In this document: one piece after another, positions 17,123-25,307 of the stretch
Layout: every line of letters starts with the position of its first letter
Position numbering within the stretch: position 1 is the stretch's first letter
Source: Pseudooceanicola aestuarii
GTDB taxonomy: Bacteria > Pseudomonadota > Alphaproteobacteria > Rhodobacterales > Rhodobacteraceae
Length of the DNA stretch: 64,000 nucleotides
Reading direction: 5' to 3'
Assembly (NCBI RefSeq): GCF_010614805.1
Contig: NZ_JAAFZC010000001.1
Coordinates: forward strand, 124,001-188,000
Notes under the pieces: generated by a model
What the model was told of the DNA's origin: nothing
What the model saw: the letters and a program-made list of their open reading frames with translations, nothing else
Database searches by the model: none
Position numbers and translations under genes: made by a program

Positions 17123-18433
17123 TCAGGGAACCGCCTTCAACGCAGGCTTGGCGCCACGTCGCGCGGCCTGGGGCTTGGCAGCGGCTTTGGCCTTGCGGGT
17201 GCGCCCGGCGTTCTGATCGATGAATTCCAGCACCAATGGCCGAATGTTGTTTCGCCAGGACGAGCCGGCGAAGATGCCGTAATGGCCCGCGCCGGGTTCC
17301 AGGTGGCTGGCCTTCATCGCGTCGTCCAGCCCGGTGCACAGGTCCAGCGCGGCAACGCATTGGCCAGGGGCAGAGATGTCGTCCTTCTCCCCTTCGACCG
17401 TTTTCACCGCAACGTCGGTGATGGCACCGATATCCACCGGATGCCCGTTCACGGTAAAGGAGTTGGAAGCGATTTCGGAATTCTTGAAGATCCGTTCCAC
17501 CGTGGTCAGGTAGAATTCCGCCGTCATGTCCATCACGGCCAGGTATTCGTCGTAGAACCGGTTGTGCGGGTCGCGGTCGCCCGCCTCCCCCCGCGCGACG
17601 CGGAAGATCTGGTCCTGAAATGCCGCCGCGTGGCGGTCGGCGTTCATCGCGATGAAGGACGTCAATTGCAGCAGGCCGGGATAGACGCGGCGGCCGATGC
17701 CCTTGTGCTTCATGCCGACGCGCTGGATCATCATCTCCTCCAGCACGCCCATGGTGACGCGGTTGCCGAAATCGGTGACCTCCGTCGGGGTGGCGTCGGG
17801 GTCGATGGGGCCACCGATCAGGGTCAGGGTCTGCGGCTGCGCCTTGGGATCGATTTCCGCCAGATAGGCGGTGGCGGCCAGGGTCAGGGGGGCGGGCTGG
17901 CAGACGGCGATGACGTTGATGTCCGGGCCCAGTTCCTTCATGAAATCGACAAGGTAGAGGGTGTAGTCCTCGATATCGAACTTGCCCTCGCTGACCGGGA
18001 TGTCGCGCGCGTTATGCCAATCGGTGATGTAGACTTCGCAATCGGGCAGCAGCGACACCACCGTCGACCGCAACAGCGTGGCGTAATGGCCAGACATCGG
18101 CGCCACCAGCAAGACGCGGCGGGGCTGCGGGTCGCGGCCCTGGACCTCGAAATGGATCAGGTCGCCGAACGGGCGGCTCACCAGTTTCTCGACCGAAACA
18201 AGGTGATCACGGCCATCGGCGCAGGTGACGGAGTGGATGCCCCAGTCCGGCTTGGCGATCATCCGCGAATATGCGCGTTCCGTGACCTCGCCCCAGGCGG
18301 CGGTCATCTGCAAGGCGGGGTTCGCCATCAGCGCAAAGCCCGGATAGGAGGCAAAGGCCCGTGCGGAGGCGCCCAACCATTCGTTGGTGTTGCGCACCGT
18401 CTCCATGAAGTCGTAGCTTGCCATAAGGCGCAT
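17123..18433 (-). CDS. phaZ: Intracellular polyhydroxyalkanoate depolymerase
   Basis: This 436-residue enzyme mobilises stored PHA. The segment VAPMSGHYATLLRSTVVSLLPDCEVYITDWHNARDIP and the nucleophile box VCQPAP (Cys178, the Cys replacing the lipase Ser) match the intracellular short-chain-length PhaZ of Ralstonia and Paracoccus. The C-terminus LEPGAGHYGIFAGSSWRNNIRPLV carries the catalytic His. The tail is Lys/Ala-rich (KAKAAAKPQAARRGAK), possibly for binding granules or nucleic acid. AGGAG stands 6 bases before the ATG at 18433. It is divergent from phaC; a CTGC-N3-GCAG palindrome lies in the shared promoter region. Confidence 0.95.
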   Translation of the reverse strand: MRLMASYDFMETVRNTNEWLGASARAFASYPGFALMANPALQMTAAWGEVTERAYSRMIAKPDWGIHSVTCADGRDHLVSVEKLVSRPFGDLIHFEVQGRDPQPRRVLLVAPMSGHYATLLRSTVVSLLPDCEVYITDWHNARDIPVSEGKFDIEDYTLYLVDFMKELGPDINVIAVCQPAPLTLAATAYLAEIDPKAQPQTLTLIGGPIDPDATPTEVTDFGNRVTMGVLEEMMIQRVGMKHKGIGRRVYPGLLQLTSFIAMNADRHAAAFQDQIFRVARGEAGDRDPHNRFYDEYLAVMDMTAEFYLTTVERIFKNSEIASNSFTVNGHPVDIGAITDVAVKTVEGEKDDISAPGQCVAALDLCTGLDDAMKASHLEPGAGHYGIFAGSSWRNNIRPLVLEFIDQNAGRTRKAKAAAKPQAARRGAKPALKAVP

Positions 18434-18508
18434 CGTCGTCTCCTTTGCGGGCGCGTGATCCGGGATCGTATCGCCCTATCCTCAGGAGAAACGCGATCCA
18501 TGCGCATG

Positions 18509-18519
18509 CTGCACAGCAG
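18509..18519. promoter_or_regulatory. Candidate PhaR operator, phaZ-phaC intergenic
   Basis: The palindrome CTGC-ACA-GCAG, extending to GCTGCACAGCAGC, lies between the divergent phaZ and phaC starts and 24 bp before the phaC ATG. CTGC-N3-GCAG is, as I recall, the type of site described for PhaR of Paracoccus and Rhodobacter. The same motif occurs before phaP and phaR in this window, which strengthens the call. Confidence 0.7.
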
Positions 18520-18542
18520 CAATCTAGGGGGGAATCGTCAAC

Positions 18543-20351
18543 ATGACAACTGACAACAGCGGTTCGAAGGTTAACACCGACGGCGAACACCTTGAAAGAC
18601 TGCAAGAGAATCTTGCGCGGGTGGAGGCGCTGACGCAACGGCTGGTCGCTGCAATCCAGCAGAAACCGGCGACCCATCCCGGCCTTGATGCCCCCTCTCC
18701 CGAAGTCTTCACCCGCGCGGCGGGCGCATATTGGACGGAGATGATGCAGAACCCGGCGCGCATCTTCGAACACCAGGTCGAATATTGGGGCAAGTCGGTG
18801 AAGCACTTCATGGAGGCCCAGCAGGCGCTGGCCTCCGGCAGCTTGACGGCGCCGCCCGATGACACACCGCCCGACCCGAGGTTCCGCAATCCGCTGTGGC
18901 AAACCCATCCCTATTTCAACTTCATCAAGCAGCAATACATGCTGAACGCCCGCGCGATCACCGATGCGGTCGACGATGCCGAGGATCTGACCGAGACGGA
19001 GAAACGGCGCCTGCGCTACTTCTCGGCCCAGATCGTGGACATGATGGCGCCAACCAATTTTCTGGCCACCAACCCCGACGCCCTGGAACGCGCCGTCGCG
19101 ACCGAGGGCGACAGCCTGGTGCGCGGGCTGGAAAACCTGGTGATGGACCTGGAACACAACAACGGCGAATTGCTGGTGCGCCTGTCCGACGACAGCGCCT
19201 TTACCCTGGGGGAGAATATCGCCACCAGCGACGGCCAGGTCGTGTTTCGCAACCGCATGATCGAATTGATCCAATACGCTCCCCGGACCGAGAAGGTGCA
19301 TGCCACCCCCCTGATCATCTTTCCACCCTGGATCAACAAGTTCTACATTCTCGACCTGAAGGCACAGAATTCATTCGTGAAATGGGTGACGGAACAGGGG
19401 TTCACCCTGTTCGTCGTGTCCTGGGTCAATCCCGATGCCGCCTACCGCGATGTCGGGCTGGAAGATTACATCGAAGACGGGTTCCTGGCCGCGATCAACG
19501 AGGCCAAGGCGATCACCGCGCAAAAACAGGTGAACTGCATCGGCTATTGCATCGGCGGCACCACGCTGAACCTGGCGCTGGCCCTGCTGAAAAAGCGCAA
19601 GGACAGGTCGGTGAAATCCGCCACCTTCTTTACCACCCTGACCGATTTCGGCGACCAGGGCGATTTCACCCCCTTTCTTCAGGACGATTTCATCGACGCG
19701 ATCACCGCGCAGGTGGAACAGGACGGCATCCTGAAAAGTGCGATCATGGCGCGCACCTTCTCCTTCTTGCGGTCGAACGATCTGGTCTACGGGCCGGCCA
19801 TACGCTCCTACATGCTGGGCGAGGCGCCGCCGGCCTTCGATCTGCTGTACTGGAACGGTGACGGCACCAATCTGCCCGGCCGGATGGCGGTACAATACCT
19901 GCGCAACCTGTGCCAGAAGAACCTGTTTGCCACCGATGGCCTGCCGCTTCTGGGGGAGGTTCTGCATGCCCGTGACGTGACGCTGCCGATCTGTTCCATC
20001 ACCTGCCAGACCGATCACATCGCAGCGTGGAAAGCCGCCTATGCCGGGTTCCGCAAGGCCGGATCGAAGAACAAGACCTTCATCGTCTCCGAAAGCGGCC
20101 ATATCGCCGGGATCGTCAATCCACCGTCAAAGAAGAAATACGGGCATTACACCCATGACGATTTCTCTCTCTCGGCGGATGCGTGGCTGGCGGCGGCGGA
20201 GTTCACTCCCGGCTCCTGGTGGCCGCGTTGGGGGGAATGGCTGGCCAGCAGATCGGGCAAGATGGTGCCCGCCCGCGTGCCCGGCGATTCGACCCATCCG
20301 GCTCTTGGCCCGGCCCCCGGCACTTACGTGGCGGCACCTCTCGCCGGATGA
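18543..20351 (+). CDS. phaC: Class I polyhydroxyalkanoate synthase
   Basis: This 602-residue enzyme polymerises (R)-3-hydroxyacyl-CoA into PHA at the granule surface. The PhaC box GYCIGGT contains the nucleophile Cys336. The conserved PPWINKFYILDLKAQNSFVKW and the downstream CSITCQTDHIAAWKAAYAG (Asp) and SESGHIAGIVNPP (His) complete the triad. The length and absence of a PhaE/PhaR subunit gene indicate class I. The ATG at 18543 follows a GGGGGGAAT Shine-Dalgarno-like stretch. The phasin gene follows at 158 bp, with its own promoter region. Confidence 0.97.
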   Translation: MTTDNSGSKVNTDGEHLERLQENLARVEALTQRLVAAIQQKPATHPGLDAPSPEVFTRAAGAYWTEMMQNPARIFEHQVEYWGKSVKHFMEAQQALASGSLTAPPDDTPPDPRFRNPLWQTHPYFNFIKQQYMLNARAITDAVDDAEDLTETEKRRLRYFSAQIVDMMAPTNFLATNPDALERAVATEGDSLVRGLENLVMDLEHNNGELLVRLSDDSAFTLGENIATSDGQVVFRNRMIELIQYAPRTEKVHATPLIIFPPWINKFYILDLKAQNSFVKWVTEQGFTLFVVSWVNPDAAYRDVGLEDYIEDGFLAAINEAKAITAQKQVNCIGYCIGGTTLNLALALLKKRKDRSVKSATFFTTLTDFGDQGDFTPFLQDDFIDAITAQVEQDGILKSAIMARTFSFLRSNDLVYGPAIRSYMLGEAPPAFDLLYWNGDGTNLPGRMAVQYLRNLCQKNLFATDGLPLLGEVLHARDVTLPICSITCQTDHIAAWKAAYAGFRKAGSKNKTFIVSESGHIAGIVNPPSKKKYGHYTHDDFSLSADAWLAAAEFTPGSWWPRWGEWLASRSGKMVPARVPGDSTHPALGPAPGTYVAAPLAG

Positions 20352-20385
20352 TCCCGGTGCCATGGCGTGGAAAACGCTGAATATT

Positions 20386-20396
20386 CTGCATCGCAG
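20386..20396. promoter_or_regulatory. Candidate PhaR operator 1 before phaP
   Basis: CTGC-ATC-GCAG lies in the phaC-phaP gap, 114 bp before the phaP start and 29 bp (centre to centre) from the second copy. Two sites at this spacing could bind PhaR cooperatively. Confidence 0.7.
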
Positions 20397-20414
20397 CAAA
20401 AATGACTTGATTTT

Positions 20415-20425
20415 CTGCGGTGCAG
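20415..20425. promoter_or_regulatory. Candidate PhaR operator 2 before phaP
   Basis: CTGC-GGT-GCAG, identical in its core to the copy before phaR (21653-21663). It lies in an AT-richer promoter stretch before phaP. Confidence 0.7.
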
Positions 20426-20509
20426 CATACATATTCCTCTCAGCGAAACACATACGGGGCCGGATGGATCAGACATCGGCGCCGCCTTGCCAGAGAGAGG
20501 ATTAGATCA

Positions 20510-20956
20510 ATGGCTAAAGCAACTGATTTCACCGCGATGATGAAAGACATGATGGGCGCATTCCCGGTCGATACCTCGGCCATGCAGGGCGCGTTCAAGA
20601 CCCAGGCCGACCTGGGCGAGAAACTCTCCGCCGTGGCGCTGGACGCCGCCGAGCAGTCGACCGACCTGTCCAGCAAGTGGGCCAAGGACACGCTGTCCAA
20701 GATGACCGACCTGTCCAAAGCCCGTACGGAGCCGACCGACTACGCCAAGGCGATGACCGATTTCGCGTCCTCCTATGCCGAAATGTCGGCAGAGCACATG
20801 GCCGCCTTCGCAGAGATCGCCAAGAAAGTTCAGACCGAAACCGTCGAACTGATGATGGCCGCCGGCAAGGACATGTCCGAAGACGCCTCGGTCGCCGTTC
20901 AGAAGGCCACCAAGGACGCCACCGCGGCCGCCAAGAAAACCGCGGCCGCGAAGTAA
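20510..20956 (+). CDS. phaP: Phasin, PHA granule-associated protein
   Basis: This 148-residue, mostly helical protein coats PHA granules and controls their number and size. The sequence is amphipathic and Ala/Lys/Met-rich. It has the typical phasin core (LGEKLSAVALDAAEQSTDLSSKW, YAKAMTDFASSYAEMSAEHMAAFAEIAKK) and an Ala/Lys C-terminal tail like that of PhaF-type proteins. The start at 20510 follows GAGAGAGG. It is preceded by two candidate PhaR operators and followed by a strong hairpin, so it is probably a highly expressed single-gene transcript repressed by PhaR when no PHA is present. Confidence 0.93.
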   Translation: MAKATDFTAMMKDMMGAFPVDTSAMQGAFKTQADLGEKLSAVALDAAEQSTDLSSKWAKDTLSKMTDLSKARTEPTDYAKAMTDFASSYAEMSAEHMAAFAEIAKKVQTETVELMMAAGKDMSEDASVAVQKATKDATAAAKKTAAAK

Positions 20957-21011
20957 GCGCCACTCCCTCGCGCGTCCTTCTCCTCCCTCCCTCTTGAGGG
21001 GTGCGCGACGT

Positions 21012-21044
21012 CGAAGGGGCCTGTCCGTTGGACAAGCCCCTTCG
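21012..21044 (+). terminator. Strong hairpin after phaP
   Basis: A 15 bp stem with one mismatch (CGAAGGGGCCTGTCC / GGACAAGCCCCTTCG) and a GTT loop lies 55 bp past the phaP stop. The T-tract is poor (TCATGTCC). Confidence 0.7.
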
Positions 21045-21211
21045 TCATGTCCGACGACCGGGCGCACCATCCTGCCACGCGAACCGCACCCGGACCGCCT
21101 CCGCAGGGACCTGCGGCGGCGATGTCATGTCGCGCCGCCATCGGACGGCGCGGACAACGGGCCACCCGATCTGCTATGGCTTGGGGAGGCAGGTCTACGG
21201 AGGTCACGGCC

Positions 21212-21577
21212 ATGGCGGCACCCCTGGGGCGCATCATCATCTACACCCGGAAAATTCCCGAGATGGCGGCATTCTACGCCCGGCATTTCGCCTATACGGT
21301 GACCGGCACCGAGGGTGACCGGATTGTTGAACTGACCCCGACACGCGGCGGCGCCGCGCTGCTGCTGCACCCTGCCTCCGCCCGACAGAAGGAGGGGCAG
21401 GCACTGGTGAAACTGGTGTTCGACGTGGCCGATGTGCCGGCCTTCTGTGCCGCCTGCCACGACAACGGACTTCGGTTCGGCGCGTTACACCAGGCCGATG
21501 GCTACGTTTTTGCCAATGCCAGGGATCCGGCGGGAAATTCCGTTCAGGTCTCCAGCCGTGCCTTTGCGGGGCGATAG
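21212..21577 (+). CDS. VOC (glyoxalase/bleomycin resistance) family protein
   Basis: This is a 121-residue single-domain protein of the vicinal oxygen chelate fold. The first beta-alpha-beta unit is GRIIIYTRKIPEMAAFYARHFAY; the second is LVKLVFDVADVPAFCAACHDNGLRFG and ends FANARDPAGNSVQVSSR. The family includes glyoxalases, extradiol dioxygenases and antibiotic-binding proteins; the substrate cannot be told here. GGAGG stands 8 bases before the ATG at 21212. It sits alone between the phasin and phaR, with no evident link to PHA. Confidence 0.8.
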   Translation: MAAPLGRIIIYTRKIPEMAAFYARHFAYTVTGTEGDRIVELTPTRGGAALLLHPASARQKEGQALVKLVFDVADVPAFCAACHDNGLRFGALHQADGYVFANARDPAGNSVQVSSRAFAGR

Positions 21578-21652
21578 GCCCCTCCGCACCAGCGACGCCC
21601 TTCCGCCGCGACAGCGTTACAACACTTTCTTTTTCAAAATCGCTGCTCTACG

Positions 21653-21663
21653 CTGCGGTGCAG
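21653..21663. promoter_or_regulatory. Candidate PhaR operator before phaR (autoregulation)
   Basis: CTGC-GGT-GCAG lies 25 bp before the phaR GTG start, just after an AT-rich stretch (CTTTCTTTTTCAAAAT) that may contain the promoter. An additional GCTGC half-site precedes it. The position fits negative autoregulation. Confidence 0.7.
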
Positions 21664-21687
21664 TGTCGTTGTCAGGAGGGATGAGCC

Positions 21688-22248
21688 GTGGCCGAAACAG
21701 ATAAACCACTCCTGATCAAGCGGTACGCATCCCGCAGACTCTATAATACCGAGACCAGCGATTACGTGACGCTTGAAGATATCTCAGGTTTCATCCGCGA
21801 TGGGCGCGAAGTGCAAATCGTCGACCTGAAGTCCGGCGACGACCTGACCCGGCAATACCTGTTGCAAATCATCGCCGAACACGAAAGCCGGGGGGAAAAC
21901 GTGCTGCCCCTGAGCGTGCTGACCGACCTGGTGCGCAGCTACACCACGCAGGCGCAATCGGTGGTGCCGCAATTCCTGGCCGCGTCTTTCGAGATGTTGC
22001 GCGACGGGCAATCCAAGATGATGGAAAACATGGGCGCCGTGAACCCGATCGCCAAGATGCCCGGGTTCGAGGCGATGCAAGCGCAGCAAGAGGCGTTCAT
22101 GAAGGCGATGACTGGCGGGTTCGGCGCCAATTGGACCGGCCCGTCCCGCCAGGACGACGCCACCGCCGCGCCCGAGGAAGGCGAAAACCTGGAAACCATC
22201 AAGAAGCAGTTGGCAGAGCTGCAACAGAAGCTGAACAAGCTCGGCTGA
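21688..22248 (+). CDS. phaR: PHA synthesis repressor PhaR
   Basis: This 186-residue regulator binds both DNA and PHA; PHA binding releases it from promoters such as phaP. The N-terminal PHB/PHA accumulation regulator domain is clear: LLIKRYASRRLYNTETSDYVTLEDISGFIRDGREVQIVD (residues 8-46), followed by LTRQYLLQIIAEHES. The C-terminus has a short coiled coil (LETIKKQLAELQQKLNKLG). It starts with GTG after AGGAGGG. A LysR gene begins 4 bp after its stop. Confidence 0.95.
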   Translation: MAETDKPLLIKRYASRRLYNTETSDYVTLEDISGFIRDGREVQIVDLKSGDDLTRQYLLQIIAEHESRGENVLPLSVLTDLVRSYTTQAQSVVPQFLAASFEMLRDGQSKMMENMGAVNPIAKMPGFEAMQAQQEAFMKAMTGGFGANWTGPSRQDDATAAPEEGENLETIKKQLAELQQKLNKLG

Positions 22249-22252
22249 AGCG

Positions 22253-23254
22253 ATGACGGCAAGCCCCGGTCGTATCACGCTCTGGGGGATGGAGGTCTTC
22301 GTGGCGACGGTGGAGGAACGCTCCATCACGGCGGCAGCGCGGCGCCTGGGGGCCAGCCCCTCTGCCGTGTCGCAGCAGATCACCAACCTGGAAACCGCGC
22401 TCGGCGCGCCGCTGCTTGTGCGGTCGGCTCGGCCCGTGACGCTGACCGCCGCAGGAGAGAGCTTTCGCCGGCGCGCTCAGACCATCCTGAACGAGGCAGC
22501 GCAGGCCCGCGCCGAAATCGCGGTGGCCGGGCGGGTCACCCTGTCCTCCCTGCGCCTGGGCATGATCGAAGACCTGGAGGCCGACGTCACCCCCGCCCTG
22601 CTGACCCGCCTGGCCGAGGCGCTGACCGGGTGCCGGTTCCTGCTGGAAACCGGGGCCTCGCATCACCTGCTGGACCAGCTGGACGCGCAGGCGCTGGATG
22701 TCATCCTGTCCGCAGACATGGGCGAGACATCGGACTGGGCGGAGACGCACCCCATCCTGACCGAAGGTTTCGTCGTGGCCACCGCGCGCGGGGTGATCGA
22801 CCCACAGGCCGATCTTCTGGCGCAGCTTACGGCGCTGCCGATGATCCAGTACACCACCCGTCATTACATGGGCCGCCTGATCGCCACTCACCTGGAACAA
22901 CAGAACTTGCGGCTGGATCACCGCTATGAGCTGGACAGCTACCACGCCATCCTGGCGCTGGTCTCCGGCGGGGCGGGCTGGACGATCCTGCCACCGCTGG
23001 CGCTGCTGCGGGCGCGGCGGCTGATGCCGGATCTCGATATACACGAACTGCCCTTTGCGCCGCTGTCGCGCCGGATCGTGCTGATAGCCCGGCGGGAGGT
23101 TCTGGCCGATGTCCCCGCCCGCATCGCGGCCGAATTGCGTGATCTGCTGCGCGACACCGCCCGCGCCGCGCGGCTGGACGGCCAGGATTGGGTGGAACGG
23201 GTGGCGCGGATCGACGGGCCGCAGGCCGCCCAGGGGCTGCGCGACGAAGTTTGA
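22253..23254 (+). CDS. LysR-family transcriptional regulator
   Basis: This 333-residue protein has an N-terminal winged helix-turn-helix at about residues 9-70 (VFVATVEERSITAAARRLGASPSAVSQQITNLETALGAPLLVR) and a C-terminal LysR substrate-binding domain (SLRLGMIEDLEADV onward, with DVILSADM and LVSGGAGWTILPPLALL). It probably senses a small molecule, but the effector is unknown. The start is 4 bp after phaR, so the two are likely co-transcribed. Its targets could include the DUF1028 gene downstream; this is a guess from position. Confidence 0.9.
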   Translation: MTASPGRITLWGMEVFVATVEERSITAAARRLGASPSAVSQQITNLETALGAPLLVRSARPVTLTAAGESFRRRAQTILNEAAQARAEIAVAGRVTLSSLRLGMIEDLEADVTPALLTRLAEALTGCRFLLETGASHHLLDQLDAQALDVILSADMGETSDWAETHPILTEGFVVATARGVIDPQADLLAQLTALPMIQYTTRHYMGRLIATHLEQQNLRLDHRYELDSYHAILALVSGGAGWTILPPLALLRARRLMPDLDIHELPFAPLSRRIVLIARREVLADVPARIAAELRDLLRDTARAARLDGQDWVERVARIDGPQAAQGLRDEV

Positions 23255-23399
23255 TCCGCGCACCGTGCGGCTGGCCGGGCCGCCTGCGACTTGCCCCGTG
23301 CGGTGCCATGGCCCAATCTGGCCGGATGACACAATTCCGACCATGCCGCGACACCCTCACGCCGCCCCCCCTGCCCGCCCCCTGCACCGGGGTTCGCCC

Positions 23400-24125
23400 A
23401 TGACCCTGACCCTGCTGGCCCGGGAGCGGGAGACCGGGAAGATCGGTGGCGCCGTGGTCTCTCGGGCGCTGTTCGCTGGCGGCTGGTGCCTGCGCGGCGG
23501 GGCCGATTGCGGCCTTTCCGCCAGCCAGGGCGCGATCCCGTCCACCCTGTGTGGCGAGGCATTGCTACAACGGATGCGCGAGGGCGAGACCGCGACTTCC
23601 GCCCTGGGCGCAGTCAGCGCGGCGGATGACGGTCGCGACCACCGACAACTGGCCGCACTGGATCAGCGCGGGCGGACGGCTGCCTTTACCGGGGCGCTGA
23701 CGCCGGGCGCCTGCGGGCACCGGCAGGGGGCGGACGCCCTGGTGGTCGGCTGCGACCTGCGCGGCGAGCATGTGATGGAGGCAGTGCTTGAGGTCTTTGC
23801 CACGGCGCCGGGCGCGCTGGTGGACCGGCTGGTCGCGTCGCTGCGGGTCGGGCTGGCGGGGGAAGCGGGCGACCTGGCCTCTGCCGCGCTGCTGGTGCTG
23901 CACCGGGAGGCACCGCCGCTGTCGCTCCGGGTGGATGGTCAGGCAGATCCGCTGGACGGGCTGGCCGGGTTGGTGGCAGCGGCACATGCGCCCGCCCATG
24001 CCGGCTGGATCCGCCATTGGCCGACCCTGGTCGATCCGTTCCGCGCCCCCTCTGCCGCCGAGATGGCCGCCCTGCCCCGGCAGGGCGCGGACGGGGACAG
24101 CAGCCGAGGCGATGGCGGCACCTAG
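23400..24125 (+). CDS. DUF1028 family protein
   Basis: This is a 241-residue protein of the DUF1028 family, whose fold is related to Ntn hydrolases. Typical segments are TLLARERETGKIGGAVVSRALFAGG, GADCGLSASQGAIPSTLCGEALLQRM and FTGALTPGACGHRQGADALVVGCDL. Members often occur near peptide or purine/pyrimidine catabolic genes, but no activity is established. The start at 23400 matches the family N-terminus; ATG 23343 would add 19 Pro-rich residues. It converges with the pyrimidine-locus transporter gene. Confidence 0.8.
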   Translation: MTLTLLARERETGKIGGAVVSRALFAGGWCLRGGADCGLSASQGAIPSTLCGEALLQRMREGETATSALGAVSAADDGRDHRQLAALDQRGRTAAFTGALTPGACGHRQGADALVVGCDLRGEHVMEAVLEVFATAPGALVDRLVASLRVGLAGEAGDLASAALLVLHREAPPLSLRVDGQADPLDGLAGLVAAAHAPAHAGWIRHWPTLVDPFRAPSAAEMAALPRQGADGDSSRGDGGT

Positions 24126-24209
24126 CCGGTATTGATTCCCCAGCTTACCTGTGGCCCGCCCCCCGCCGTCCAGGCGCAGGCGGATCCCCAGCACCATCCC
24201 GAAACGCGA

Positions 24210-24233
24210 ACAGGCCGGGCAAACCCGGCCTGT
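24210..24233. terminator. Bidirectional terminator hairpin between convergent genes
   Basis: A perfect 10 bp stem ACAGGCCGGG / CCCGGCCTGT with a CAAA loop lies between the DUF1028 gene (plus) and the pyrimidine-locus binding protein gene (minus). It is placed to end both transcripts. Confidence 0.75.
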
Positions 24234-24258
24234 CCCTGTCGTTACCCGAAAAGTCGGA

Positions 24259-25260
24259 TCAGTTCAGCGCCTCGTCCGTGATGACAGAGGTCCAGGCCCC
24301 TTCGGGCACCTTGGTGATCACCGGGTCCGAGCCGCCGGCCAGCAGCGTGTCGACGGTCCGCTGGTAGTCCGCCTCGTCCAGCGCACCGGTCGAACCGGCG
24401 GTCAGCTTGGCGACTTCCTTCATCATGCGGATCTGGTGATGTTCGGTCTGGGCGCCGGTCTCGTCGTTATCCAGAACGATTTCCGCCGCTTCTTCGGGGT
24501 TTTCCTCGGCATATTTCCAGCCCTTCATGGAGGCCCGGACGAATTTCACCATCTTGGCGCGGAAGGCTTCGTCTTCGAGGTTCTCCTCCAAAACATACAG
24601 GCCGTCTTCCTGCGTGGCGACGCCCTGATCCTCATATTTGAAGGTCAAAAGCTCTTCTTCCGTCACGCCCGCGTCCAGCACCTGGCCGAATTCGTTATAG
24701 GTCATGGTGGAGATGCATTCCGCCTGCCGCTGGATCAGCGGATCGACGTTGAACCCCTGTTTCAGCACGGTGATACCATCATCCCCGCCATCGGTGGGAA
24801 TCTCGGCCTGGCTCATCCAGCTGAGGAACGGATATTCATTGCCGAAGAACCAGACGCCGATGGTCCGACCGCGGAAATCTTCCGGCCCGGTGATACCGCT
24901 GTCTTTCCAGCAGGTCAGCATCAGGCCCGAGGTCTTGAACGGCTGCGCGATATTGACCAGAGGCAGGCCCTTTTCGCGCGCCGACAGGGCAGAGGGCAAC
25001 CAGTCCACGATGACATCGGCACCGCCACCGGCGAGAACCTGTGCGGGCGCAATATCGGGACCGCCGGGCAGGATTTCGACATCCAGCCCCTCTTCCTCGT
25101 AAAAGCCCTTGTCCTGGGCCACGTAATAGCCGCCGAACTGGGCCTGGGTGACCCATTTCAGTTGCAGCGTCACCGAGTTGTCGCCGTGGCTTTCGGCCAG
25201 GGCCGGACCGCCCAGGGCGAGGGCAAGCGCGGTGGCCGCGCCGGTCAGAATGTGTTTCAT
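24259..25260 (-). CDS. NMT1/ThiY-type ABC substrate-binding protein of the pyrimidine locus
   Basis: This is a 333-residue periplasmic binding protein. The signal peptide is MKHILTGAATALALALGGPALA. The NMT1/THI5-like domain begins VTLQLKWVTQAQFGGYYVAQDKGFYEEEGLDVEI and includes FRGRTIGVWFFGNEYPF. This subfamily binds pyrimidine-like or other small heterocyclic ligands (for example ThiY with formylaminopyrimidine). Lying at the end of an operon with dihydropyrimidinase and beta-ureidopropionase, it probably captures a pyrimidine, dihydropyrimidine or hydantoin. The start ATG 25260 follows GGGAGC. It is the last gene of the run that starts at 31592, with a terminator hairpin beyond it. Confidence 0.88.
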   Translation of the reverse strand: MKHILTGAATALALALGGPALAESHGDNSVTLQLKWVTQAQFGGYYVAQDKGFYEEEGLDVEILPGGPDIAPAQVLAGGGADVIVDWLPSALSAREKGLPLVNIAQPFKTSGLMLTCWKDSGITGPEDFRGRTIGVWFFGNEYPFLSWMSQAEIPTDGGDDGITVLKQGFNVDPLIQRQAECISTMTYNEFGQVLDAGVTEEELLTFKYEDQGVATQEDGLYVLEENLEDEAFRAKMVKFVRASMKGWKYAEENPEEAAEIVLDNDETGAQTEHHQIRMMKEVAKLTAGSTGALDEADYQRTVDTLLAGGSDPVITKVPEGAWTSVITDEALN

Positions 25261-25307
25261 TGTGATAGCTCCCTGTTTTGTTGGTACTTTATCATTTTCA
25301 TGTCCCG

